Below are positions 63,479 to 64,000 of a stretch of 64,000 nt of DNA, one piece after another. Within the stretch, counting starts at the first letter, position 1. Each line of letters opens with the position of its first letter. Under the pieces are notes generated by a model. The model ran no database searches, was not told where the DNA came from, and saw only the letters and a program-made list of their open reading frames with translations. Position numbers and translations under genes: made by a program. The DNA is taken from NCBI GenBank assembly GCA_022925895.1, contig JAKSYS010000047.1, positions 99,469 to 163,468 of the forward strand, read 5' to 3'. The DNA comes from Fragilaria crotonensis. Its lineage: Eukaryota > Bacillariophyta > Fragilariophyceae > Fragilariales > Fragilariaceae.

Positions 63479-64000
63479 GGTCACTACCCAGAGGAAGGCG
63501 TCGTCTGCTTACACACACACGACAACACGTTTCCGATGATGTCTTGTGGGAGGAATGCCAAACAAAACAAACATTGACCATTGCAACGGACGGCGGTCTC
63601 AAAGGAAGGAAAGGGACTTTTGGTTGGCTAGTCAGCACTCGAATGAAACCATTTTAGCGGAAGGTGCAGGACCAGTGGATGGGCCATTCGACGCAGCTAA
63701 CTCAACACGGTGCGAGTTAGGCGGATACGCGGCATCATTGTTATTTATCTCACTTCTTCACCATCTATGGGGCAAAAAACATAAATGCGACTTTCGATGG
63801 GTAACCGACAGCAAAGCAGCCATATCGAAGGTTGAACACCAGACGACAAAGTCACATAAGAAAATGCGACAACCGAGCAACGCGGATTATCTGGGCATCA
63901 TAAAAGCTGAGACGTCGTCGATCCGAAGACGCATTCGTCCAGTTTGGGTTAAAGGTCACCAACAGACATCTCGCAACGGTGCTCAAAACAAGGACATCAT
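63479..64000 (+). pseudogene. LINE-E ORF2 RNase H, cut by the window end
   Basis: LTIATDGGLKGRKGTFGWLV (Asp, about 63575-63635), a frame change near 63645, then AEGAGPVDGPF, NSTRCELGGYAA (Glu, about 63700-63735), FRWVTDSKAAI (Asp, about 63795-63825) and VWVKGHQQTS (His, about 63945-63970). The last Asp and the zinc tail would lie beyond 64000. Confidence 0.8.

Larger units (their letters stand above)
58113..64000 (+). mobile_element. LINE-E: 5'-truncated non-LTR retrotransposon of the LINE-A family
   Basis: Begins inside ORF1 (at the same conserved INPI...RFRDSLPGLP block where the LINE-A fragment begins) and runs through ORF2 to RNase H at the window end. Protein blocks align with LINE-A (ORF1) and with LINE-B/D (ORF2). 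It cannot be the same copy as LINE-A because both contain the same ORF1 region with many differences. Confidence 0.82.

Overview
The window is a eukaryotic repeat island, and I see no host gene in it. It holds non-LTR retrotransposons (LINEs) with an endonuclease, reverse transcriptase (RT) and in most copies RNase H and a CCHC tail, tyrosine-recombinase (YR, DIRS/Ngaro-type) retroelements, a Ty1/Copia element with a DSHADT-type protease and YVDD RT, a large DDE transposon, and GTAAGT...CAG introns. This mixture and the protein style fit a diatom or other stramenopile alga best. That assignment is inference; the transposon classes themselves can be read from the sequence.

Layout. 1-2341: 3' part of a YR retroelement (YR-1), followed head-to-tail by the 5' gag part of a second copy (2342-~4540). 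4541-4897: piece of a LINE (LINE-A) whose ORF1 resumes in frame at 42648. Between these, LINE-B (4898-42631) is inserted with a 16-bp target-site duplication. LINE-B holds a minus-strand LINE (LINE-C, 7614-14906) lying between two nearly identical 2.8-kb direct copies of the LINE-A/LINE-B 5' region. The second copy is split by another YR retroelement (YR-2, 15872-34323, 155-bp terminal direct repeats, no target duplication). The gag region of YR-2 is split in turn by an 11.8-kb TIR DNA transposon (16294-28100). The rest of LINE-B (ORF1 end, ORF2, 3' UTR with twin hairpins) runs 34324-42631. LINE-A ends near 43.25 kb. LINE-D (about 43.3-58.1 kb) follows and is split by a Copia element on the minus strand (46797-53333, two identical 218-bp LTRs). 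LINE-E runs from 58113 off the window end.

How the parts work together. Each retroelement encodes its own cycle: a gag/ORF1 RNA-binding protein, RT/RNase H, and either an APE-type endonuclease (LINEs), an integrase (Copia) or a tyrosine recombinase (YR elements). The DNA transposon is the most unusual cargo carrier. Besides a Plavaka/CACTA-like DDE transposase on the minus strand, it carries on the plus strand a GNAT-type acetyltransferase, a Ulp1 (C48)-type cysteine protease, a second candidate cysteine protease, and an intron-containing accessory gene of unknown function.

State of the genes. Nearly every coding region is broken by single-base frameshifts, many in homopolymers, even in elements whose terminal repeats are identical. 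Either these copies decayed very recently or the sequence retains indel errors. The clean reading frames are the YR-1 recombinase, YR-1b gag and its CCCH partner, LINE-C ORF1, the endonuclease domains of LINE-B, -C and -E, the RNase H/CCHC end of LINE-B, and the GNAT protein.
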